Origin: HGM04593 sp045533955
GTDB taxonomy: Bacteria > Bacteroidota > Bacteroidia > Bacteroidales > Bacteroidaceae
NCBI GenBank assembly: GCA_045533955.1
Contig: JAZSIU010000047.1
Location: 7,014-71,013, forward strand
DNA: 64,000 nucleotides
Reading direction: 5' to 3'
The notes below the pieces were generated by a model, which saw nothing but the letters and a program-made list of their open reading frames with translations, was not told where the DNA came from and did no database searches. Both the position numbers and the translations under genes were made by a program. Positions 44,246-51,166 of this stretch are shown here, piece after piece (the first letter of the stretch is position 1; each line of letters opens with the position of its first letter).

Positions 44246-44271
44246 TATATTTGCCGTAAACAATGAACAAA
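44246..44271 (+). promoter_or_regulatory. Upstream promoter of the radical SAM operon (decayed palindrome)
   Basis: TATATTTG (44246-44253) followed by CCG, centre TAAA, then a degenerate right arm. It lies 86 bases before the intact palindromic promoter, the same spacing as in other arrays. Confidence 0.5.
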
Positions 44272-44331
44272 AGAAGCAGTTGCTGTAAATAATTTTCAAG
44301 CCGAGTTTCATATTTTCCGCTCGTTTGTTCG

Positions 44332-44357
44332 TATATTTGCGCTAAAGCGCGAATATA
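44332..44357 (+). promoter_or_regulatory. Palindromic promoter of the radical SAM/RiPP operon
   Basis: 26-bp inverted repeat: left arm TATATTTGCGC with -7 element TATATTTG, centre TAAA, right arm GCGCGAATATA. Only one position is a T/G mismatch. It is preceded by CGCTCGTTTGTTCG, a block shared with other copies. Confidence 0.75.
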
Positions 44358-44407
44358 TCCTGCAAACAGCAGAAGCAAACTACCGTCGATATAAAAACAG
44401 TTAAATA

Positions 44408-45478
44408 ATGGACGAGCTACAAAAAATTGAACAGGAACTATCCTATTGGAATACCGAGAAGCTAAAAATAACCCACCCCTTGAGACAACTCTTTTGGGAG
44501 TGTACCCTCAACTGCAATTTATCGTGCATTCATTGTGGCAGCGACTGCAAAAAAGAGATAAAGACAAGTGAAATGCCATTGGCCCACTTCTTACCCGTGT
44601 TAGACGAAATAAAGCGTCATCAACCGAACCAAAAAACAATGGTCTATACAATTGGCGGAGAGCCATTGGTCAGACAAGACATTTTGGAATGCGGCCGGGC
44701 AATAAGCGAAAAGGGGTTTTATTGGGGGACAGTAACCAACGGCCACATATTGGACAGCCCTCTAATGAAAGAGCTGATGAAGGCGGGCCTACGCTCAATT
44801 TCAGTAGATATTGACGGTACAAAAGAGGAGCACAATTGGCTCAGAAACAATACAAGCAGCTTCGACAGAGCATATAACGCCCTAACCTGCATAAGAGACA
44901 CCCCACGATTAGTTTGGGACGTTATTACCTGTATCAACAGAAGAAACATAAACTCATTGAAAGAGATAAAGAGAATGTTGATAGATGCAGGTGTCAAACA
45001 TTGGCGCTGCTTTACAATAACCCCAATGGGACGCGCCAAAGAGAACGACGAACTAATACTTACGAACGACGAGTTTAAAGAGCTAATGGATTTTATTGTA
45101 GCAACCCGCGAGGAGGGCAAGATTATGCTATCCTACGGTTGCGAGGGCTATCTGGGCGAGTACGAAGGAAAAGTACGCAACCACCACTACTCTTGCAGGG
45201 CAGGCCTAACTGTTGCATCGGTTCTAAGCGACGGAGGAATATCGGGGTGTTTGAGCATTCGCAGCGATTATCAACAAGGAAACATATACACCGATAATTT
45301 TTGGGACGTATGGAACAACCGCTTTACCATATACCGCAACCGCGAATGGATGAAGACAGCGCAGTGTCAGGCCTGCGATGTTTTTAAATATTGCCAAGGC
45401 AATGGAATGCATTTAAGAGATAAAGAAGGAAAATTGATGATGTGCCACTATCTGAAATTAAAAAAACAACACCTATGA
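44408..45478 (+). CDS. Radical SAM/SPASM enzyme, candidate peptide maturase
   Basis: A 356-residue cytosolic enzyme. The radical SAM CX3CX2C motif is CNLSCIHC (C36, C40, C43), with the GGEP motif in TIGGEPLVR. The C-terminal part (about 265-356) has a SPASM-like cysteine set: CRAG, CLSI, the CX2CX5C motif CQACDVFKYC and a last Cys in MMCHY, able to hold further Fe-S clusters. Enzymes with this layout usually modify ribosomal peptides or activate sulfatases. The next gene encodes a peptide with repeated YGPxP motifs and starts at its stop codon (overlap of 4 bases), so the pair is very likely enzyme and substrate. The N terminus begins with an extra basic/aromatic stretch (LSYWNTEKLKITHPLRQLFW) that could bind the leader. 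The exact modification is unknown. Confidence 0.88.
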   Translation: MDELQKIEQELSYWNTEKLKITHPLRQLFWECTLNCNLSCIHCGSDCKKEIKTSEMPLAHFLPVLDEIKRHQPNQKTMVYTIGGEPLVRQDILECGRAISEKGFYWGTVTNGHILDSPLMKELMKAGLRSISVDIDGTKEEHNWLRNNTSSFDRAYNALTCIRDTPRLVWDVITCINRRNINSLKEIKRMLIDAGVKHWRCFTITPMGRAKENDELILTNDEFKELMDFIVATREEGKIMLSYGCEGYLGEYEGKVRNHHYSCRAGLTVASVLSDGGISGCLSIRSDYQQGNIYTDNFWDVWNNRFTIYRNREWMKTAQCQACDVFKYCQGNGMHLRDKEGKLMMCHYLKLKKQHL

Positions 45479-45888
45479 AAAAAGACTACAAAGACGCCTT
45501 AATAATTTCAGCATCAACGGTATTAGGCAATCAGGCAGCTCACGCCGCAACGAACAATATAATAGAAGCCGTTTCGGCCGAGGCAGGTGAGGAACAACCC
45601 GATGAAATAGTAATTAACGACGTACAGGTTGTTGAATTTGAAAGCGAGAATACAAATGAGCCGGTTACCGAGGTTGTAGAGACAGATATTTCAACAATAA
45701 TCACCGAGGTAGATATTGTCGAAGATGTTTACGGCCCGTTGCCTTACATTTACGATGACGATGATGTCTCCAATGAGATTGACGACACAATGTGCGTTTA
45801 CGGCCCGCCACCATACGCTTTTGACGACGAGTGCGACGAGATTGACGACACAATGTGCGTTTACGGCCCGCCACCCGAAACCTTCTAA
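45475..45888 (+). CDS. Candidate RiPP precursor with three YGPxP core repeats
   Basis: A 137-residue acidic protein that starts in the ATGA overlap with the radical SAM gene (an alternative start at 45442 lies inside that gene). Residues 1-25 are basic then weakly hydrophobic (KDYKDALIISASTVLGNQAAHA), which may be a leader or a signal peptide. Residues 40-80 are Glu/Asp/Val-rich and unstructured. The end holds three repeats with Tyr-Gly-Pro-x-Pro at Y86, Y109 and Y130, the last two in the context EIDDTMCVYGPPP with Cys 107 and 128 directly before. The DNA of these two repeats is identical over 38 bases. No peptidase or transporter is next to it. The assignment as enzyme substrate is inferred from the overlap and the repeats. 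Confidence 0.78.
   Translation: MKKDYKDALIISASTVLGNQAAHAATNNIIEAVSAEAGEEQPDEIVINDVQVVEFESENTNEPVTEVVETDISTIITEVDIVEDVYGPLPYIYDDDDVSNEIDDTMCVYGPPPYAFDDECDEIDDTMCVYGPPPETF
45775..45812 (+). repeat. Core repeat of the precursor gene, copy 1
   Basis: 38 bases identical to 45838-45875, 63 bases (21 codons) apart; encodes EIDDTMCVYGPP. Confidence 0.85.
45838..45875 (+). repeat. Core repeat of the precursor gene, copy 2
   Basis: Exact duplicate of copy 1; the third repeat upstream (45727-45755) is diverged. Confidence 0.85.
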
Positions 45889-45903
45889 CAACAAGGCAGC
45901 CCA

Positions 45904-45948
45904 AAATTTTACCCCAAAGTTTTTTATCTAAACTTTGGGGTAAAATTT
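45904..45948 (+). terminator. Terminator after the RiPP operon
   Basis: AAATTTTACCCCAAAGTTT pairs with AAACTTTGGGGTAAAATTT. Confidence 0.9.
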
Positions 45949-46043
45949 ATAGTCTGCAATCTTGTATCCAAAGAAATTTAGGAACAATTTATCTTGTTCA
46001 TAGTATTACCCTTTTTTTCACATCAAAGGGTGATTAGTCCTTT

Positions 46044-47903
46044 TCAATCGAGTATCGCGCTTCTATACCCCTCGACCACAGGCTGTGTCGGGCCCACATA
46101 ATCGAGGATAAGCAGTTCATTGTCAGCCTCTTTCAACCAGCAACCGGGCACATACAGCGTCCGCTGCGGACCTCGGCTCCAAAAGCGGCCCAAAGAATGC
46201 CCGTTTATCCACACCTCGCCGCGTCCCCAAGTACCCATATAAAGGAAAAAGTCGCCGTTGGCGGGCAGCGTGAATTGTGTGCGATAATACCCCTCGCGTC
46301 CCGCACCCTTAAGAGCACCAAAAGTGCGCGAAGAGGCCTGCTTGTAGTCGGCAGCTATTGGAAGATTCTCCCAATCACCGAGCGCCACGCGCTTGCCCGA
46401 AGCATCCACAAGAAAGACCTTTCCAACAATGCCTTTATAGTCCTTATAGCCGGCAACATTTGCCGCCCGACCAAAAGCATCAACAAGAATCTGCAATCGT
46501 ACGGCGCCTGCACTTCGGGGGAGCGGCACTATGCTGTCGCCATCCAAGCGGCTCAACGCAGCCACCCTTTTACCATTCAAATAAATCTGCGCATTATCGC
46601 CAAATGCCTCGATAAGAAGCGACGAGCCACTCTTAAGCTCGGGTAGCTCGGTTGAATAGAGCATTGCTCCGTACCCCAAGCCACACTGTTCAAACGTCAA
46701 AGGCTGCTGCGAGGCCACAGGCCGCCCCACCCCCTCGAGCAAAGGAGCAAACGTCGAAACGGCAGTCTCGGGCATATCTGTGAGCTCGAAAATCTCGGCC
46801 TCGGCCTTTGCAGGCAACAGCTGTGAGGCCGAACGCAGAAAAGCCTCGCGATACATTGTGATAGGCTCGCGGTAGCGTCCACTCTCATTGTAAATGCACA
46901 TATTGTCGTACGAGGTTGAATAGGGGCGGAACTTGCCATCAATAATCTCGGCCCCTGCAAGATGCCCGAAAGATGTTCCGCCAAGCGCAACACTGACATT
47001 TACCGAGCCCTCGCCCTCGAACACCTCGAACATTCGGGCAAAAGGCCTGTCCAGATTACGCATCGGAACCCTGCTGCCCCACACGTGCCGACAGCCGCGC
47101 GAAATATCGAAACAGAGTACCGGTGCATTGGGATTATGCTTCCTTACGCCCGCAAAATTGCCCATTGCCGCAGTACGCTCGTCAATGTAATATGCCGCTA
47201 TGGCCTTATCTAAAGGCATCTGATGAATATTAGACTTTGTTGTTGCTACGCTAAGCAGTGTAGCGTCAAAGCCTGCGCTGCGCACCGTGTCGCACAAGGC
47301 CGAAAGGTAGGCCTTACCGTTACGTAACTGCTCAACAGGCTCCTCAATGTGTATGAGTGCAATATTACCTCCGCGACTGAGCTGACAATCGGCAAGCTCG
47401 CCTGCAAGCGCACGAAAATAACGTCCCACCCTATCCATAAACCTCTTTTGAGGAGTGCGAATCTTTATTGAGTCATCACTCAAAAGCCACCACGGCATTC
47501 CTCCAAAGTCGAGGTGCGAATCGACATACGGGCCTAAGTGCAACCACACAAGCAGTCCATTTTCGTGGGCAAGATTGCAAAATTCGCGCACGTCAAAATC
47601 GCCCGAGAAATTAAACTCGCCCTCGCGAGGCTCGTGCAGCATCCACGGCACACGCACAAGGATTGCGTTCACACCCAACCCCTTGACAAGCGCCAATCGC
47701 TGCTGCCAATATTCACGGGGCAGGCGCGCGTAGTCCAAAGAGACAGAGCCCATAGTAAAAGGAACGCTGTCATAGAAGAGCGCCCCGCTGGCAGCCTCGA
47801 ACTTATGCCCCTCTACTTTACGGTTGTCGCACCCCGTGAAGAGGGGTGCGAGCAACATAAGGAATGACAAGAAGAAAAAAACTCTTTGCAATACTCTTTT
47901 CAT
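46044..47903 (-). CDS. GH35-like lipoprotein, catalytic residues degenerate
   Basis: A 619-residue lipoprotein (lipobox FTGC, Cys 25). The GH35 barrel (about 35-360) is clear from YARLPREYWQQRL, GVNAILVRVPWMLHEPREGEF and FGGMPWWLL, and two C-terminal jelly-roll domains follow (WGRGEVWINGHSLGRFWSRGP). However the acid/base motif usually reading ENEYG is IEEPVE (P189 at the catalytic Glu), and the nucleophile segment usually with Glu is CFDISRG (D266). A beta-galactosidase call should therefore be treated with care; it may be a glycan-binding pseudoenzyme. It is the last gene of an operon with sulfatase, its maturase and a NagB fusion, which points to host glycan use. Confidence 0.85.
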   Translation of the reverse strand: MKRVLQRVFFFLSFLMLLAPLFTGCDNRKVEGHKFEAASGALFYDSVPFTMGSVSLDYARLPREYWQQRLALVKGLGVNAILVRVPWMLHEPREGEFNFSGDFDVREFCNLAHENGLLVWLHLGPYVDSHLDFGGMPWWLLSDDSIKIRTPQKRFMDRVGRYFRALAGELADCQLSRGGNIALIHIEEPVEQLRNGKAYLSALCDTVRSAGFDATLLSVATTKSNIHQMPLDKAIAAYYIDERTAAMGNFAGVRKHNPNAPVLCFDISRGCRHVWGSRVPMRNLDRPFARMFEVFEGEGSVNVSVALGGTSFGHLAGAEIIDGKFRPYSTSYDNMCIYNESGRYREPITMYREAFLRSASQLLPAKAEAEIFELTDMPETAVSTFAPLLEGVGRPVASQQPLTFEQCGLGYGAMLYSTELPELKSGSSLLIEAFGDNAQIYLNGKRVAALSRLDGDSIVPLPRSAGAVRLQILVDAFGRAANVAGYKDYKGIVGKVFLVDASGKRVALGDWENLPIAADYKQASSRTFGALKGAGREGYYRTQFTLPANGDFFLYMGTWGRGEVWINGHSLGRFWSRGPQRTLYVPGCWLKEADNELLILDYVGPTQPVVEGYRSAILD

Positions 47904-47919
47904 CTATAATCGTAATTTA

Positions 47920-49851
47920 TCACAGAAGCTTCACAAACATCTCAATGGCCTGATACTCGGGCAATCCTATTTTGTCGAATATTTGTGCCGTACCCTGCAT
48001 ACGGTCCTCGGCACGCTGCCAGAATTCGCGTGAGTCCTCGCCGGGGAAGGGAACAATATCCTTCTGCGAGAGGTGGCGGAAGATTGCGTGGCGCTTGCGT
48101 ATCATCTCCTCGGGGCTCAAGGGTACTGCCATATCGGCAACCGAGAGGTCCCACTCTTGCCAAGCTCCGCGGTAGAGCCATATATGACACTCTTTGGCCC
48201 ACGGCTCGTCCTTAACCTCGTCAAAGGCACGCAGCACCGCCTCGATACATACGCGGTGTGTTCCGTGAGGGTCGGTAAGGTCGCCGGCAGCATAAATCTG
48301 ATGGGGCTTAATGCGACGCATAAGCTCTTTTGTTATCTCAATATCCTCGTCCGAGAGCTTGCCTTTCTTGATGCCACCTGTCTCGTAGAAAGGCAGATTC
48401 AGGAAGTGAGCATTTGTACGGTCGTCGAGACCTATCGAGCGACAAGCAGCGCGAGCCTCGGCACGGCGGATGGCACCCTTGAAGCGCAAGAGCTCGGCGG
48501 GCTCGGGAAGACCCGGAACTTTTGATGCAATAATCCCGCGAATCTCGTCGAAGAGGTCGCCCAAATGTCCGAATCCCATCTCACGGGCCGTGTCTATATT
48601 TTGCAGCACAACGTCGTCATTTACGGCCACATTACCCGATGTCTGATAGGCTACGTGCACGTCGTGTCCCTGCTCAATGAGGCGGTTGAATGTTCCACCC
48701 ATCGAGATTACATCGTCATCGGGGTGAGGCGAGAAGATTATAACGCGCTTGGGATAGGGCGACGAGGGCACGGGACGTGTCGTGTCGTCGGCATTGGGCT
48801 TACCACCGGGCCAACCCGAGATTATGTGCTGTACGTCGTTAAAGACGCGGATATTTATCTGGTCGTAACGACCAACGCGGTCGAGAAGGTCGGAGAGTGA
48901 GTTGCTGATATAATCTTGGAACGTGAGCTTGAGGATGGGCTTTTCTACCACGCTGCATAGCCACAGAACAGCCTTGCGAATGAGTTTGGGAGTCCACTCC
49001 TCGGGTGGCGAGATGAGCCACGGCTGCTTAACACGTGTAAGTTCCTGAGCTGCCGCCTCGTCTATTATTACCTGCATATTGGGGTGCGCCTGAAGGTTGG
49101 TCGAGGGGTGATTTTCGGTTACCTCGCCCTCAATAAGGTCGTGGGCAATCTTTGCCTTGTCCTCGCCCCACATCATAAGCACAATTTTCTTGGCGCTGCG
49201 AATGGTCTCGAGGCCCATTGTTATTGCCATTTTGGGTACATCGTTGGGATTCGAGAAGAATTGGAATTGCGTCTTACGGCTGTTGTAGGTGAGCTGAACA
49301 AGGCGTGTGGTAGATTTTGAGTAGCTTCCCGGCTCGTTAAATCCTACCTGTCCAAGCTCGCCGACGCCCATAATCATAAGGTCTATTTTGCCATTTACCA
49401 TCTGCTCGTAATCTTTGCAATACTCGCGGATATTCTCGGCCGGCACTGTTCCGTCGGGGAAATGAACGTTGACGGGGTCTATGTCAATGTAGTTGAGAAG
49501 CTCTTGATAGACACGGTGGTTACGGCTCTGAGGGTTACCGGGCTCAATGGGATAAAATTCATCGAGGCTGAATACTTCAACATTCTTGAAACTGACCTCG
49601 CCTGCTTTGTATCGCTTAACAAGCTCGTTGTATAGGCCCAACGGAGTGCGACCCGTTGATAGTCCGAGCGCAAATTTACGATTCTCTTTGTGATTATTTA
49701 TTGCCGATACTACAAGATCGGCTGCTGCTTTTGCTCCTTCTGCTGCATTCTCGCACACTTGTGTAGGAACTTTTTCGAACTTACAGATGCTCTCGATAGA
49801 TGCCAGCACCGGAAGCTCACCAATCTTAGGGAGTACAAAATTCTGATTCAT
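47920..49851 (-). CDS. NagB-like/PIG-L fusion protein
   Basis: A 643-residue fusion. The N-terminal half (about 25-290) is a glucosamine-6-phosphate deaminase-like domain (LGLSTGRTPLGLY, VEVFSLDEFY). The C-terminal half (about 370-625) is a PIG-L/LmbE-type zinc deacetylase (FSPHPDDDVISMGGT, DLTDPHGTHR). This architecture is common in Bacteroidota. In the NagB half the catalytic loop reads GVGELGQVGFNEPGS. Canonical enzymes have Asp and His where this has Leu 166 and Gln 168; only Glu 173 is kept. Deaminase activity is therefore uncertain, while the PIG-L site looks intact. It sits 16 bases upstream of the GH35-like gene in the sulfated glycan operon. Confidence 0.88.
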   Translation of the reverse strand: MNQNFVLPKIGELPVLASIESICKFEKVPTQVCENAAEGAKAAADLVVSAINNHKENRKFALGLSTGRTPLGLYNELVKRYKAGEVSFKNVEVFSLDEFYPIEPGNPQSRNHRVYQELLNYIDIDPVNVHFPDGTVPAENIREYCKDYEQMVNGKIDLMIMGVGELGQVGFNEPGSYSKSTTRLVQLTYNSRKTQFQFFSNPNDVPKMAITMGLETIRSAKKIVLMMWGEDKAKIAHDLIEGEVTENHPSTNLQAHPNMQVIIDEAAAQELTRVKQPWLISPPEEWTPKLIRKAVLWLCSVVEKPILKLTFQDYISNSLSDLLDRVGRYDQINIRVFNDVQHIISGWPGGKPNADDTTRPVPSSPYPKRVIIFSPHPDDDVISMGGTFNRLIEQGHDVHVAYQTSGNVAVNDDVVLQNIDTAREMGFGHLGDLFDEIRGIIASKVPGLPEPAELLRFKGAIRRAEARAACRSIGLDDRTNAHFLNLPFYETGGIKKGKLSDEDIEITKELMRRIKPHQIYAAGDLTDPHGTHRVCIEAVLRAFDEVKDEPWAKECHIWLYRGAWQEWDLSVADMAVPLSPEEMIRKRHAIFRHLSQKDIVPFPGEDSREFWQRAEDRMQGTAQIFDKIGLPEYQAIEMFVKLL

Positions 49852-49877
49852 ATAGTTATTTTTTAAATTGTTGATTA

Positions 49878-51131
49878 TTATTTATAGTTTATTTTTAGTT
49901 GCATTATTTTTGATGCAGGCTCGCCGCGCTCTATGAGTGTGCGCATCTGCCGCATATAGGGGTCGGTGTGTCTGAAGAACTTTTTATAGCCTTCGCACAG
50001 GACGTTTTTATAGGGCTCGCCATTTTTGGCATAGTCGAAGCGGTGCTTGGGACACTCGCCGCGACAAAGAAAATAGTAGTTGCAACGCTTGCACTCCAAA
50101 GGCAGTGCCTCGCGCTTGTCGCGTCCGAATGCCTGCTGCTCGCTGCTTGCATACATCTGCTCGACACTCTTTTCCATTATGTTGCCCAAGCGATACTCGG
50201 GATATACAAAGTGGTCGCACGAATAGACGTCGCCGTTGTGCTCGACCACAAGGCCGTCGCCGCAGGTCTCGCAGAATGAGCAGACACCGGGCTGCACTCC
50301 GCACCAATTGGCCAGCGTGGCGTCGAAGAGTTGCACGAAGCGGTAGCCGACGTCGTTCTTTATCCACTCGTCAAAGACGTCGCACATAAAGCGTCCGTAG
50401 CCCTCGGCCGAGACCGACCACGGTGCCTCGACGGCATCCTCCTCGTCGGGCGAGACTATCAGTGGGCGCCTGCCCTCGCGCAGACGCACATATTCGAGCA
50501 CGGGCAGAAACTGCATATAGTTACCCAAGCCTCCCAAGAAACGATAGACCTCGGCGCCGCGCCCCTCGCTGCGTTTGTTCACCGTTGCCAAGAGATTATA
50601 CTCGACGCCTGTCGAGGCCATAAGCTCGGCGGCTTTCACTACCCTCGTAAATGTGGGCGCTCCGCCACAATCGCGTCTAAAGGCATCGTGTATGTCCTGC
50701 GGCCCGTCGAGCGATAGCCCTATCAAGAAATTGTTATCCTTGAAAAAGCGGCACCACTCGTCGTTTACAAGCACTCCGTTCGTTTGCAGAGTATTTTCTA
50801 TTATCTTGTCGCCGCAATACGTCTGTTGCAGTTCTACGGCCTTGCGATAGAAGGAGAGCCCGGCCAACAGCGGCTCGCCTCCGTGCCAACAGAATGTTAT
50901 CTGCTGTTGCCCTGCTCCTTGTATATATTGCTTGATATACTCCTCGAGCAATTGCTCGCTCATACGGGGCATTTTCCCCGAATAAATTTCGGACTTATCG
51001 CGGTAGTAGCAATAGTTGCAGTCGAGATTGCAGGCCGAGCCTATTGGCTTGACCATTGTCGCAAATGTGGGCCGGCGCCTCATTTTTGCAACGTCCGTCA
51101 AGCTGTAATTGTTTCTCTTGTTGCTTTTCAT
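49878..51131 (-). CDS. Anaerobic sulfatase-maturating enzyme (radical SAM/SPASM)
   Basis: Converts the active-site Ser or Cys of sulfatases to formylglycine without oxygen. The 417-residue protein has the motif CNLDCNYCYY (CX3CX2C), ITFCWHGGEPLLAGL and a SPASM end with CSFCETC, YSCDHFVYP and the CKRCNYYFLCRGECPKHRF cluster-binding set. These are the hallmarks of anSME. It lies 35 bases after a Ser-type sulfatase gene, its evident substrate, and 26 bases before the NagB fusion, on one transcript. It is unrelated in role to the radical SAM enzyme at 44.4 kb. Confidence 0.95.
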   Translation of the reverse strand: MKSNKRNNYSLTDVAKMRRRPTFATMVKPIGSACNLDCNYCYYRDKSEIYSGKMPRMSEQLLEEYIKQYIQGAGQQQITFCWHGGEPLLAGLSFYRKAVELQQTYCGDKIIENTLQTNGVLVNDEWCRFFKDNNFLIGLSLDGPQDIHDAFRRDCGGAPTFTRVVKAAELMASTGVEYNLLATVNKRSEGRGAEVYRFLGGLGNYMQFLPVLEYVRLREGRRPLIVSPDEEDAVEAPWSVSAEGYGRFMCDVFDEWIKNDVGYRFVQLFDATLANWCGVQPGVCSFCETCGDGLVVEHNGDVYSCDHFVYPEYRLGNIMEKSVEQMYASSEQQAFGRDKREALPLECKRCNYYFLCRGECPKHRFDYAKNGEPYKNVLCEGYKKFFRHTDPYMRQMRTLIERGEPASKIMQLKINYK

Positions 51132-51166
51132 TGCTACTTTATTTATGCTTTTTTATATAAAAATAG

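Noticed and set aside
49878..51131. Second radical SAM/SPASM gene as a second RiPP maturase
   Set aside because: It has all the marks of a sulfatase maturase and sits next to a Ser-type sulfatase.
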